Assembly (NCBI GenBank): GCA_964413535.1
Contig: CAYPTB010000041.1
Span: forward strand, 5,042-69,041
From: CAYPTB01 sp964413535
GTDB lineage: Bacteria; Planctomycetota; UBA1135; GCA-002686595
Direction of reading: 5' to 3'
Length of the DNA: 64,000 bases
The translations under genes were made by a program, and so were the position numbers. Shown here piece after piece: positions 8,334 to 16,562 of this stretch (its first letter is position 1; each line of letters opens with the position of its first letter). Below the pieces are notes generated by a model. That model was not told the DNA's origin, did no database searches, and was given only the letters and a program-made list of their open reading frames with translations.

Positions 8334-8753
8334 TCACGGATCCGCCTGCGCCGCTCGCCGGAGCACCAAGTCTTCTCGCGCGAGCGGGACCGGCTGAGTC
8401 GGCCGGGCGCGCCGTGCTCCCAGCGCGGCTGCGACGCCGTCGCGCGTGACGTCTCCGATCCCGCGCACGCCGTCGAGCAAGAGCGGTCCGTCCGCCGGAT
8501 CGTGTTCCCAGCGCGCGCGGACGATCGCGTTGGCGCGCCGGTCTCCGATCGCGGGAAGCCGGCGCAGGGCGCGCACGCCGGCCTGCTCGAGGTCGAGCGC
8601 CGTCGCAGAGAGTTCGCTGGCGCAGGCCGGCGGCACGCGCGGCGCTCGCTCCTGGTTCCGCGCGACGAGGGAACCGCCGAGGATGCCCGCGACGAGCCAG
8701 GCCCAGACGGGTTGGCGCGCCGCGCCCTTCGCAGCCTCGGCGGCCTGGTCCAC
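8334..8753 (-). CDS. small membrane-anchored helix-hairpin-helix protein (ComEA-like)
   Basis: 139 residues from GTG. A hydrophobic N-terminal segment (VWAWLVAGILGGSLVA, about residues 14-29) looks like a signal anchor. It is followed by two helix-hairpin-helix-like units: ALRRLPAIGDRRANAIVRAR and LLDGVRGIGDVTRDGVAAAL, each with the hallmark G-I/V-G turn. This is the layout of ComEA-type DNA receptors, which bind double-stranded DNA at the membrane. No comEC or pilus gene is in the window, so a role in uptake is only a possibility. The frame is open well upstream but overlaps the MinD-like gene, so the GTG is preferred. Confidence 0.6.
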   Translation of the reverse strand: MDQAAEAAKGAARQPVWAWLVAGILGGSLVARNQERAPRVPPACASELSATALDLEQAGVRALRRLPAIGDRRANAIVRARWEHDPADGPLLLDGVRGIGDVTRDGVAAALGARRARPTQPVPLAREDLVLRRAAQADP

Positions 8754-8784
8754 ACGGAGACGACGAGCGCGGGGACGCGCGGTT

Positions 8785-9750
8785 TCAGCGCTCCGCGGCG
8801 AAACGAGTCGAGAATCCCAAACCCTCGACCAGCACCCGGCCCATGCCGCGCGGCTCGCGCTCCGACAGACGCTCGAGGACTCGAACGCACAGACGGCGCA
8901 GTTGGCCCGACACCACGGCGTGCGGCTCGTGCGCGACGACCGGAGCGCGGTGGTTCCCCGCGCGACGCACGGCGTTGTCCTCCGGCAGGCTGCCGAGGAA
9001 CACCGGAGCACGCCCGAGGAAGCGCTCGGAAACGCCCGAGATGCGCTCCGCCGTGCGCCGGCCGTCCTCGGGCGAATCGGCGCGGTTCACGACCAACATC
9101 AGGTTCGCGCCCGGATCCTTCCCGAGCAGGACCTTCATGAAGGCGTACGCGTCGGTCATCGCCGTGAGGTCGGGCGTCGTCACGATCAACACGCAGTCGC
9201 ATGCCGTCGCGAAGCCGATGGTTTGGTCGGAGACGCCGGCGGCGGAATCGACGACGAGGAAGGCGTAGTCCTGCTCGAGCTTCTCGAGGCTGCAAGCCAC
9301 GAGATGGAGCTCGTACGACGAGAGCCCCGCCATGCGCGAGACGCCCGAGCCTCCGGAGACGAGGTCGAGGCGCGGGCGGCAGGATTGCACGACCCGTTCG
9401 ACCTCCATGCGACCCTCGACGACGTCGACCATGCTGTGCTCGGGCGAGAGGCCCTGCAGGATGTGAGCGTTCCCGACGCCCAGATCGGCGTCGAAGACGA
9501 GCGTCCTACCGCGCATCGAAAACAGCGCTCCGAGCGAAGCCGTGAGCGCGGACTTCCCGGTTCCGCCCTTCCCGCTCGCGATGCACAGCGAGCGCGCTCG
9601 ACTGGTGCTGCTCCGAACTCGCCCGTTGGTTGCAGGCGATGTCGAGTCGCGGTCGGCCGTCGGAAGGAGGTCTCTCTCGGCGGAGCCCGGTAGAGCTTCC
9701 ATCCGGCGTTGTGCCAGCCGCAAGAGACTGCGGGCCTGACCCCAGTTCAT
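8785..9750 (-). CDS. MinD/ParA-family ATPase (FlhG/FleN-like)
   Basis: 321 residues with a deviant Walker A (SGKGGTGKSALTASLG) starting near residue 59, the switch I/A' segment FDADLGVGNAHILQG, and the Walker B-like LVVDSAAG. The D-x-D-x-G-x-x-N arrangement is typical of FlhG/YlxH, which set flagellar number with FlhF, but no flagellar gene is in the window. The N-terminal ~50 residues are Ser/Arg-rich with a short basic helix (ARSLLRLAQRRM), comparable to the activating N-terminus of FlhG. The start is ATG at 9750. The neighbours (HhH protein, RuvC) leave open a role in DNA or protein positioning other than flagella. Confidence 0.78.
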   Translation of the reverse strand: MNWGQARSLLRLAQRRMEALPGSAERDLLPTADRDSTSPATNGRVRSSTSRARSLCIASGKGGTGKSALTASLGALFSMRGRTLVFDADLGVGNAHILQGLSPEHSMVDVVEGRMEVERVVQSCRPRLDLVSGGSGVSRMAGLSSYELHLVACSLEKLEQDYAFLVVDSAAGVSDQTIGFATACDCVLIVTTPDLTAMTDAYAFMKVLLGKDPGANLMLVVNRADSPEDGRRTAERISGVSERFLGRAPVFLGSLPEDNAVRRAGNHRAPVVAHEPHAVVSGQLRRLCVRVLERLSEREPRGMGRVLVEGLGFSTRFAAER

Positions 9751-9821
9751 GACCGGAGCACGGTTTCGAGCACCGTACCGCGGCTAACCTGCCTCTTTCG
9801 AGCTCCCGAGGAAAGGGGTCG

Positions 9822-10733
9822 TCAATCCTGGAAGGCCCGCAACTCTTCCTCCGAGAGGATCGTCCCAGCCCCGAGACCCGCGAAGCCCCGCGGCCGCTCC
9901 TCCTCTTCTTCGTCGTCGTCGGGGTCGGCGCGGGACCAGGCAGGAGCGGCGACGGCCGCGGGGGCGGGCGGTCGAGGTGCGGCGCCTTCGTCGCCGCTCG
10001 CGTGCGCCCCGAGACAGAGCACGTAGCGCGCGAGCACCTCCTCGACGAAGAAGTCGACCTGGGCGGTGCTGCGCAGCACGCGCGCCTCGTACTCGGGGGC
10101 CACCGCGCCCTGGAGGCGGTCTCCGGCGAGCTCCATGCGCGCGAGATCCCGACCGCGGAAGCTCCAGGCGACCCGGCCGGCCGCAGCGTGCGTCGAGAGC
10201 TCGTCGTCGAGCCGGGCCATCTTCCCCAGGCAGTGCCGCGCGATCCCCACGAGATCGGGCGAGAGCGAGGCGAGGAAGGCCTTCTCGGATCCGGGGCCCG
10301 TCGCGGGAGCACCGCCTCCGACGGCCGCCAGGAACACGTTCTCCCCGCGCGCGCTCTTCAGGTGGCGCACCTCGTACAGCTCGACCGAGCCCGAGACGAG
10401 CGGCCGCAGGCGCTCGGCCACGCCGGCGGCGAAGGCTTGGGCGACGAGCAGGACCCGCGGAGGCTGGTCCGCGCGCAGGCGCGGCTCCTCGAAGTGCAGG
10501 GCGAGCACGCCCTGGTTGTGACGCGCGAAGGCGAGGGCGTCGAATGCGGCCAGCACCGCCTCGTCGCCGCCGGCCTCGACCAGCAGGACGAAGACCAATC
10601 GCCCCGAGCGTTCCATGGCGACCAGGTCGGCGCGGAAGCGCTCGGAGAGCTCGAGGTCGTGGTCGAGCACCGTGAGGCCCGGGAAGTTCCGAACCAGGGT
10701 CGCCTCGAGCGAGGGCAGGCTGGAATCGCTCAT
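9822..10733 (-). CDS. hypothetical protein translationally coupled to ruvC
   Basis: 303 residues, no signal peptide or membrane segment. I do not recognise a family. The N-terminal half alternates hydrophobic strands and helices: an Asp/Glu-rich start (LDHDLELSERFRADLVAMERSGRLVFVLLVEA), then a helix ALAFARHNQ and strand VLLVAQAF. This order is reminiscent of a PD-(D/E)xK nuclease core, but the expected E-x-K is not clear (it reads LLVEAGG), so that is only a guess. The C-terminal 60 residues are Pro/Ala and acidic (DDDEEEEE). Its ATG overlaps the ruvC TGA (ATGA), so it is made with RuvC and may act in recombination. Confidence 0.55.
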   Translation of the reverse strand: MSDSSLPSLEATLVRNFPGLTVLDHDLELSERFRADLVAMERSGRLVFVLLVEAGGDEAVLAAFDALAFARHNQGVLALHFEEPRLRADQPPRVLLVAQAFAAGVAERLRPLVSGSVELYEVRHLKSARGENVFLAAVGGGAPATGPGSEKAFLASLSPDLVGIARHCLGKMARLDDELSTHAAAGRVAWSFRGRDLARMELAGDRLQGAVAPEYEARVLRSTAQVDFFVEEVLARYVLCLGAHASGDEGAAPRPPAPAAVAAPAWSRADPDDDEEEEERPRGFAGLGAGTILSEEELRAFQD

Positions 10734-11257
10734 GATCGGGAGATGCTATCGATGTCGAGGGGTGTACCCGCGCGACGCGCGGCGTCCAGAGCGGGCCGCA
10801 GCCCGCGATAGATGTGCGTGAGCGCGACGGCGAGGGCGTCGGTGGCGTCCAGCGCGAGTCCGAGCGGCGCCTGCCCGAGGGTCGCCTCGACCATCCGCGC
10901 GACTTGCTCCTTGCTCGCGACGCCGTTGCCGACGACGGCCTTCTTCACGACCGCGGGCGGATACTCGCTGACCCCCAGTCCGCGCTGCGCGGCGCTCGCG
11001 AGGATCACGCCGCGCCCTTCGCCGATGCGCAGCGCCGAGCGCACGTTCTGCGCCGCGAAGGCGCTCTCCACGGCGACCGTCGTCGGCAGGAAGCGCTCGA
11101 GCAACGCCTCGATCTGGGCCTGGATCCGCGCGAGGCGCTGCGCGATCGGAGCGCGCGCCGCGGCGCGCACGACGCCGGCCGCGAGCAGCCGCGGCCCGCT
11201 CGGGGAGACGACGACGAAACCGTAGCCCACGACCTGCGTTCCGGGATCGACGCCCAT
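10730..11257 (-). CDS. ruvC: Holliday junction resolvase RuvC
   Basis: 175-residue RNase H-fold endonuclease that cleaves Holliday junctions at the RuvAB complex. The first catalytic Asp is in MGVDPGTQVVGYG, the Glu in VAVESAFAAQN, and the C-terminal pair in LALDATDALAVALTH, matching the DEDD/H set. The ATG at 11257 gives the usual N-terminus and length; a GTG 45 bp upstream is in frame but would add an unusual extension. ruvA and ruvB are not in the window. It is the first gene of a long minus-strand series and is divergent from ispD, with about 150 bp between the two starts. Confidence 0.94.
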   Translation of the reverse strand: MGVDPGTQVVGYGFVVVSPSGPRLLAAGVVRAAARAPIAQRLARIQAQIEALLERFLPTTVAVESAFAAQNVRSALRIGEGRGVILASAAQRGLGVSEYPPAVVKKAVVGNGVASKEQVARMVEATLGQAPLGLALDATDALAVALTHIYRGLRPALDAARRAGTPLDIDSISRS

Positions 11258-11410
11258 GACCACCGGCCAGGGTCGAGCGCGCGCGGGGAAAGCTTCGTCC
11301 ACCGGGGCCCAAGCTAGTGTCTCGATCGGGAAATGCACGGGTGCACCGAAGGCGGCGACGCGTCCCGGCGGCGCTGGACGCGACCGGGGTCGATCGCCGA
11401 CCATCTCGCC

Positions 11411-12184
11411 GTGGCGTCCGACTCCCCGAGCGCGGCGGCGGTGATCGTGGCCGCGGGCAACTCGACCCGCATGGCGCAAGCGGGGATCCCCGGGCACAAG
11501 CCCCTCCTCGATCTCGACGGCGCGCCGATCCTCGAGCACGTCTGTCGGGCCTTCGACGGCGCAGAGCGCGTGCGCGAGGTGCTGCTGGTCGTCCACGGGC
11601 ACGACCTCGATCGCGTGCGGCGCCTGGTCGCCGAGCGCTCGGCCTTCGCGAAGGTGCGCGGAGTCGTCGAGGGCGGAGCCCTGCGCGCGGACTCGGTCCG
11701 GATGGGCGCGGCCTGGTGCGCGTTCGACCTGGACGTGATCTGCGTGCACGACGCGGCGCGCCCGCTCGTGGAACCGGCGGCCATCGACCTCGTGGTCGAG
11801 CGAGCGTGGCAGGACGGCGCCGCGCTCCTGGCGCTGGCGGTGCGAGACACCCTCAAGCGCGCGTGCGAAGCCGGGGAACCGAGCGCCGCAGGGCTCTTCG
11901 CTCACGACGCCGAACGCGTCGCGCGCGTCGACCGGACGCTCGATCGGGCGGGGCTCTTCGCCGCGCAGACGCCGCAGGCCTTTCGCGCCCGGGACTTTCG
12001 CGAGCTCCTGGGCCGCGCCGAGGCCGACGGATTCCGACCCACCGACGACGCGGCGCTGTGGGAGCGTTACCGCGGCGCCGTGACGGTGGTCCCGGGGTCG
12101 CAGTCGAACTTCAAGATCACGACCCCCGAGGACCTCGAGCTCGCCGCGGCACTGCTCGCGCTGCGGCGGGAGGTGCGCGCTTGA
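11411..12184 (+). CDS. ispD: 2-C-methyl-D-erythritol 4-phosphate cytidylyltransferase
   Basis: 257 residues from GTG. It transfers CMP to MEP in the non-mevalonate isoprenoid pathway. The CTP-binding loop AAGNSTRM at about residues 14-21 and the following Lys (HKPLLDLDG) are intact, as are VHDAARPLV (family D-A-A-R-P) and QTPQAFRA near the C-terminus. An ATG at 11333 is in frame but would add 26 Arg-rich residues ahead of the usual start, so the GTG is preferred. Its TGA overlaps the TTG of ispF, the next enzyme but one in the pathway, and the two are clearly co-translated. Confidence 0.9.
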   Translation: MASDSPSAAAVIVAAGNSTRMAQAGIPGHKPLLDLDGAPILEHVCRAFDGAERVREVLLVVHGHDLDRVRRLVAERSAFAKVRGVVEGGALRADSVRMGAAWCAFDLDVICVHDAARPLVEPAAIDLVVERAWQDGAALLALAVRDTLKRACEAGEPSAAGLFAHDAERVARVDRTLDRAGLFAAQTPQAFRARDFRELLGRAEADGFRPTDDAALWERYRGAVTVVPGSQSNFKITTPEDLELAAALLALRREVRA

Positions 12185-12663
12185 CGAGCTTCCGCGTCGG
12201 TTGTGGTTTCGACGTCCACCGCCTCGTCGCGGGGCGGCCGTGCGTCCTCGGAGGCGTCGAGCTGCCCCATCCCGCCGGGCCGCTCGGGCATTCCGACGGC
12301 GACGCCGTGCTGCACGCAGTGACCGACGCCCTGCTCGGCGCGGCGGGGATGGAGGACATCGGCACGCTGTTCTCGCCCGACGACGAGCGTTGGCGCGACG
12401 CGGACAGCGCGAAGCTCCTGTCGCTGGCCGTCGAGGTGGTGAGCAACGCCGGCTGGCGCGTCGTCAACGTCGACATCGTGATCGCGACCGAAGGTCCGCG
12501 CATCGCACCCCACCGCCTCGCGATGCGCGAGCGCATGGCGGCGATCCTCAAGGTCAAGGTCGACCGCGTGAACGTGAAGGGCAAGACGCTCGAAGGGCTC
12601 GGCGCCCTGGCCGACGGAGCAGGCGTCGCCGTGCAAGCCGTCTGTCTGCTGACGAGCCGGTAA
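12181..12663 (+). CDS. ispF: 2-C-methyl-D-erythritol 2,4-cyclodiphosphate synthase
   Basis: 160 residues, the usual size for this trimeric zinc enzyme. Metal ligands are seen in GCGFDVHR (Asp and His) and LGHSDGDAVLHA (His), with the substrate loops DIGTLFSPDD and NVDIVIATEGPRI, and the C-terminal KGKTLEGLGALADG. The start is TTG inside the ispD stop (TTGA), so translation is coupled. IspE, which acts between the two enzymes, is not here. A very large hairpin begins 31 bp after its stop and should end the ispDF transcript. Confidence 0.95.
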   Translation: MTSFRVGCGFDVHRLVAGRPCVLGGVELPHPAGPLGHSDGDAVLHAVTDALLGAAGMEDIGTLFSPDDERWRDADSAKLLSLAVEVVSNAGWRVVNVDIVIATEGPRIAPHRLAMRERMAAILKVKVDRVNVKGKTLEGLGALADGAGVAVQAVCLLTSR

Positions 12664-12694
12664 GTCGTACGGAGGCTCGACGGACGACGTCGTA

Positions 12695-12803
12695 GGTACG
12701 GTCCGGAGCCGCGACACGGACAACGGATTCGCCGGCCGAGCGGCTACGAGACTCCAGTGACGCGGGCCGGCGAATCCGTTGTCTTTTGTCGCGGCTCTGT
12801 ACC
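12695..12803. terminator. very large interrupted hairpin between convergent ispF and ABC exporter genes
   Basis: Three co-linear stem segments pair across a 27-nt loop. 12719-12737 pairs with 12765-12783 (19 bp, perfect), 12706-12716 with 12787-12797 (11 bp), and 12695-12699 with 12799-12803 (5 bp). They are separated by small internal loops, including TTT at 12784-12786. The structure lies just after ispF, and its plus-strand right arm is the complement of the last codons of the ABC exporter, whose stop codon (12744-12746) sits in the loop. A bidirectional terminator is the simplest reading. There is no long U-tract. Confidence 0.65.
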
Positions 12804-14690
12804 TGCCGGCTGGAGCACGTCGCGCGCACCGCCCTGCTGGATGGCGTGCAGGCGCGCGTAGGTCCCGGCCTTCTCCACGAGCTCGTCGTGGCTCCCGAGC
12901 TCGACGAGCCGCCCTTCCTCGAGCACGGCGATGCGGTCGGCGTCGCGGATGGTCGAGAGCCGGTGCGCGATGACGACCACCGTGCGGTTCTCCATCAAGC
13001 GGTCGAGCGCCTTCTGCACCGCGGCTTCGCTCTCGGAGTCGAGCGCGCTCGTGGCCTCGTCGAGGATCAGGAGCGGCGCGTTGCGCAACAACGCGCGCGC
13101 GATGACGATGCGCTGGCGCTGACCGCCCGAGAGTCGGCCGCCGGCGTCGGCGACGTTCGTGTCGTAGCCTTCCGGCAGGGACGCGATGAAATCGTGGATG
13201 TTCGCGTCCTTCGCCGCGGCTTCGATCTCCGCGCGCGTGGCGCCCGGGCGGCCGTAGAGGATGTTCTCGGCGATCGACGTGTGGAACAGGAACGGCACCT
13301 GGTCGACGTGCGCGACGAGCGAGCACCAGTCGTCGCGCGAGACGTCGCGCAGGTCGTGCCCGCCCACGACGATCGCGCCGTCCGTCGGATCGATGAAGCG
13401 GCACAGCAAATCGGCCAGCGTGCTCTTTCCCGCGCCCGACGGGCCGACGAGCGCCACGCGCTCGCCGGATCGCAGCTCGAGGTCGATGTCGCGCAGCGCG
13501 GGCTCGGTCTCGTCGCGGTAGGAGAACCAGACGTGCTCGAAGCGCACGCCGCCGTCCAGGCTCGCGATCCGAATCGGGTCCGGCGCTTCCACGACGTCCG
13601 CCGGCTCGTCGAGGATCTCCTGCAGCCGCTCGGAGGCGCCGAGCGACTCCTGCACCTGCGTGTAGGCCTTCGTCATGCCTTTGACGTGCGTGTAGACCCG
13701 CGACATCGTCATGAAGAAGAACACGAGCACACCGGCGCTCGTGGCGAGCCCCCCCCGGATGGTCAACCAGCCGACGGGGAGGAGCAGTAACGCGAGCCCC
13801 GCGACGCTGAACATGGCCGTCCACGCATTGGTGAGAGCGATCGCCTTCACCATCCGCATGGAGTGCTTCAGGTAGTCCTCGTTGACGGCGCGGAAGCCCT
13901 CGACCTCGCGTTCCTCGGCGCGGTAGGCCTTCACGGTGCGGATGCCCTGGAACATCTGCGTGAGGCTCTGCACCGACGAGCCGAGCGTCGCGAGCGAGCG
14001 CTTCGAACGCTTGCGGATGCGCCGCGAGAAGTACGCGATGGGAACGACGAGCAGCGGGATGGCGACGAACATCCAGAGCGCGAGCTCGGGAGCGACGATG
14101 AACGCGAATCCGAGCGCCCAGAGCATCTGCGCCGGCTCCTGCACGAACTCGCGCAGGACCTGCTGGACGGTCTGGAGCAGCGTGTTGACGTCGGCGCTGA
14201 TGCGCGAGAGCAGGTCGCCGAAGCTGCGCTGCTGGTGGTAGCGCATCGAGAGCCCGACCAGGTGGCGAGCGAGGCGCATGCGCAGGTCCACGACGAGCCG
14301 CAGGGCGAACCAACGCGACACGCACGTGAACGCGAACTGCGTGGCCGCCGTGAGGATCGCCAGGACCACGGCGACGGTGCAGACGGCCACGAGCGCGGCG
14401 ATGCGCGAGTCTTCGCTGAGTTCCGTGGATGTGCCGCCCTGCGTCGCGAGGAGCTGGTCGCGGAAACCCGTGAAGAGGTCCGTGATCCACTCCTTGCCCC
14501 GCCCGCCCGTCCCTTCCACCTTCTCGCCGGGGAAGAGCACCAGCTCGAACACCGGGATGAACAGGGCGAGGATCGCCGGCGGCCCGATGGACGAGAGCAC
14601 GCCCAGGAGGACGACGAGCACGGCGATCCACAGCCGGGAGGCGAGGTGCGGTCGCAGGAGCGCCCAGGTGCTCCGAATGGATGTATTCAT
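12744..14690 (-). CDS. MsbA-type ABC exporter (fused permease and ATPase)
   Basis: 648 residues. The transmembrane domain (about 1-350) has six hydrophobic helices with an unusually long periplasmic insert after helix 1 (charged stretch at about residues 55-95). The ATPase domain (about 385-620) carries Walker A GPSGAGKST, the Q-loop HVDQVPFLF, the ABC signature LSGGQRQR, Walker B LLILDEATSALD and the H-loop IAHRLST. This half-transporter layout fits lipid A/lipid or peptide exporters. It lies 51 bp after the SurA-like gene on the same strand. The last ~20 residues are encoded inside the large hairpin and look unlike the rest of the protein. Confidence 0.88.
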   Translation of the reverse strand: MNTSIRSTWALLRPHLASRLWIAVLVVLLGVLSSIGPPAILALFIPVFELVLFPGEKVEGTGGRGKEWITDLFTGFRDQLLATQGGTSTELSEDSRIAALVAVCTVAVVLAILTAATQFAFTCVSRWFALRLVVDLRMRLARHLVGLSMRYHQQRSFGDLLSRISADVNTLLQTVQQVLREFVQEPAQMLWALGFAFIVAPELALWMFVAIPLLVVPIAYFSRRIRKRSKRSLATLGSSVQSLTQMFQGIRTVKAYRAEEREVEGFRAVNEDYLKHSMRMVKAIALTNAWTAMFSVAGLALLLLPVGWLTIRGGLATSAGVLVFFFMTMSRVYTHVKGMTKAYTQVQESLGASERLQEILDEPADVVEAPDPIRIASLDGGVRFEHVWFSYRDETEPALRDIDLELRSGERVALVGPSGAGKSTLADLLCRFIDPTDGAIVVGGHDLRDVSRDDWCSLVAHVDQVPFLFHTSIAENILYGRPGATRAEIEAAAKDANIHDFIASLPEGYDTNVADAGGRLSGGQRQRIVIARALLRNAPLLILDEATSALDSESEAAVQKALDRLMENRTVVVIAHRLSTIRDADRIAVLEEGRLVELGSHDELVEKAGTYARLHAIQQGGARDVLQPAGTEPRQKTTDSPARVTGVS

Positions 14691-14741
14691 GACGACCCGA
14701 ACGATCGGGTGGAGCGCGCGTGGAGCGGCTCCGCTCGCAGG

Positions 14742-16325
14742 CTACAGACCCTCGACCTTCGCCTGCGCGAAGACCTCGGCGGCGTAAGCGTCGAAGCGCA
14801 CGAGGAGGTAGTCGTTCAGCACGCTCTCGCGCTCGCGCGGTTCCGCCAGGCGGTAGGAACGCTTGGCCGGCGTCCGGCCCTTGACCATCGTGATGTAGTA
14901 GCCGAACGGACCGAGGAACGGTCCTGCGACGGTGCCGACCTCCTGGTCGAAGAAGATCTGATCGGTGACCGACGAGCCGATCAGGAAGTTCTGGAACTCG
15001 TTCTCGTCCAGGAGCGGGAGCAGTGAGTTGCGGTTCTTGGGGCCGAAGCGGCCTTTTTGGCGGCGATTCGACGCGAGCTCGGGTTGGCCCATCTTCGACG
15101 CGGGGATGGGATCGTCCCAGAAGTCCGAGTACTCCTCGAGCAGCGCGTCCCAGTCGCCGCCCTCGGCGAGTCGCAGGGCGACCTCTCGGGCGCGGCTCGC
15201 CGCCTCCGCCCACCCGTCCGGCTTCCAGCGGGCGAGCTTGAAGTCGTAGGCGGAGAGCAGGATCACCTCGCAGTCGACCTCTTCCAGCCCCATCAGTCGA
15301 TTCGCGCGGGAGAGGTGCTGCGTGAGGTTCTCGTCGGTGAGCTCGTCGGCGATCATCTCGCGATAGGACTCGAGCGCACGGCGGTAGACGCGGTAGGCGT
15401 CGAGCGACGGGAACTTCTTGATGCCGAGGACGAGGTTCGGGAACGGGATGAACGAGGACTCGTGCTTCTCCTCGAGGGCCCTCCAGCAGGCGGCGAACTC
15501 CTCCTCGTCGAGGTAGAAGCCCTTCCGCACCAGGTCTTGGCGCACCGCGGTCATCTTCGCCAGCCACAGCCGCGTCCGTTCCCAGTCGATGGGCGCGAGC
15601 CTGCCCCGGATGTCGGCCAGGATCTCGTCCGCGGTGACCTCGACCCCGTGTACGACCAGCGCGACCCCGGGCGGGAGGCCGTCACGGACCTGCGTCACGC
15701 CGGCTGCTTCCGAGAGCGACTCGATGATGGCGGGCCGCAGGAGCATGTTGAACATGAGCTTCCCGGGATCGTTCGGGTCGGTCGCCACGCCGGAGGCAAC
15801 GCGCTGGTCGTACGCCTCCTTCATCTTCTCGAAGAACTGTTCTTGCTCCCCCTCGGGCACGGTCGCCGCGAGGGCTTTGCGCGAGACCTCCGGCCACTCG
15901 GCGGGATCCTCGGGGAAGAACAGATTGTCGAAGAGGCGTGAGAGCCGCGCTTGCTTGCGCATGCCTCCGCGCGTGAGGCGCGCCCGCGCGAGCATGTCAT
16001 CGCCCGTCATGCGCTCCCCGTACTCCTCCTCGACCTGATCGAACGTCTGCTGCATCCAGCCGTCGATCTCCGCATCGGACACGTAGTCCTCCGCCTTCTG
16101 GCCGCGCTGCTCGAGCTCCTTCGCGAGCAGGATCTCGAGCTTGCGCGACTCGAGCTCGCGCGTCCCCAGGTGGAACACGATCTCGCGCCGGACGGCCTGC
16201 TCGGGAACGGCCTCTCCGTTCACGACGAGCTCGGTCTCCTCGCCGAGTCGGCTGGGGGAGGCGAGGGCGCTGCAAGCGAGGAGCAGCGGAACGAGCACGC
16301 TGGCAAGGGATTGGTTGGGCTTCAT
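14742..16325 (-). CDS. SurA-like periplasmic peptidyl-prolyl isomerase/foldase
   Basis: 527 residues with a signal peptide (MKPNQSLASVLVPLLLACSALA). The N-terminal region begins LVVNGEAVPEQAVRREIVFHLG, the typical start of SurA-N chaperone domains. The C-terminal ~150 residues contain a parvulin-like domain (SKMGQPELASNRRQKGRFGPK...TVAGPFLGPFGYYITMVKGRTPAKRSY), where GPF..GYYI..VKGRTPA fits the rotamase end. The middle is long, helical and charged. A role in folding secreted or outer-membrane proteins is likely. ATG at 16325 is chosen for the signal peptide. It sits 51 bp ahead of the exporter gene. Confidence 0.75.
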   Translation of the reverse strand: MKPNQSLASVLVPLLLACSALASPSRLGEETELVVNGEAVPEQAVRREIVFHLGTRELESRKLEILLAKELEQRGQKAEDYVSDAEIDGWMQQTFDQVEEEYGERMTGDDMLARARLTRGGMRKQARLSRLFDNLFFPEDPAEWPEVSRKALAATVPEGEQEQFFEKMKEAYDQRVASGVATDPNDPGKLMFNMLLRPAIIESLSEAAGVTQVRDGLPPGVALVVHGVEVTADEILADIRGRLAPIDWERTRLWLAKMTAVRQDLVRKGFYLDEEEFAACWRALEEKHESSFIPFPNLVLGIKKFPSLDAYRVYRRALESYREMIADELTDENLTQHLSRANRLMGLEEVDCEVILLSAYDFKLARWKPDGWAEAASRAREVALRLAEGGDWDALLEEYSDFWDDPIPASKMGQPELASNRRQKGRFGPKNRNSLLPLLDENEFQNFLIGSSVTDQIFFDQEVGTVAGPFLGPFGYYITMVKGRTPAKRSYRLAEPRERESVLNDYLLVRFDAYAAEVFAQAKVEGL

Positions 16326-16562
16326 GACTGGGAGCTCTGGTGGAGGACCCCCTACGGCGCGTGGGCCGCATGCGTGGGCCGCGAGCGCGCGGGCTGGAAC
16401 CCAGAGCCGGCGCAGGGCGGAGCATTCTAGTGGATCGGGCCGACTGGGGCGCATGGGATGCGAGCTCGGCCGATGCCGCGGAGGCTGCCTGGGAGCTGCG
16501 AGCGGGCCCACGGGGCGGAAGCGCGGCTCTCACGCGCTCCGCGGCTTAGAATCGGGACACGC

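Noticed and set aside
12067..15567. 1166-codon open frame on the minus strand
   Set aside because: It runs in another frame through the MsbA-type exporter, the SurA-like gene and antisense to ispDF. The translation is Arg/Ala/Gly-rich without domains; the real genes explain the region.
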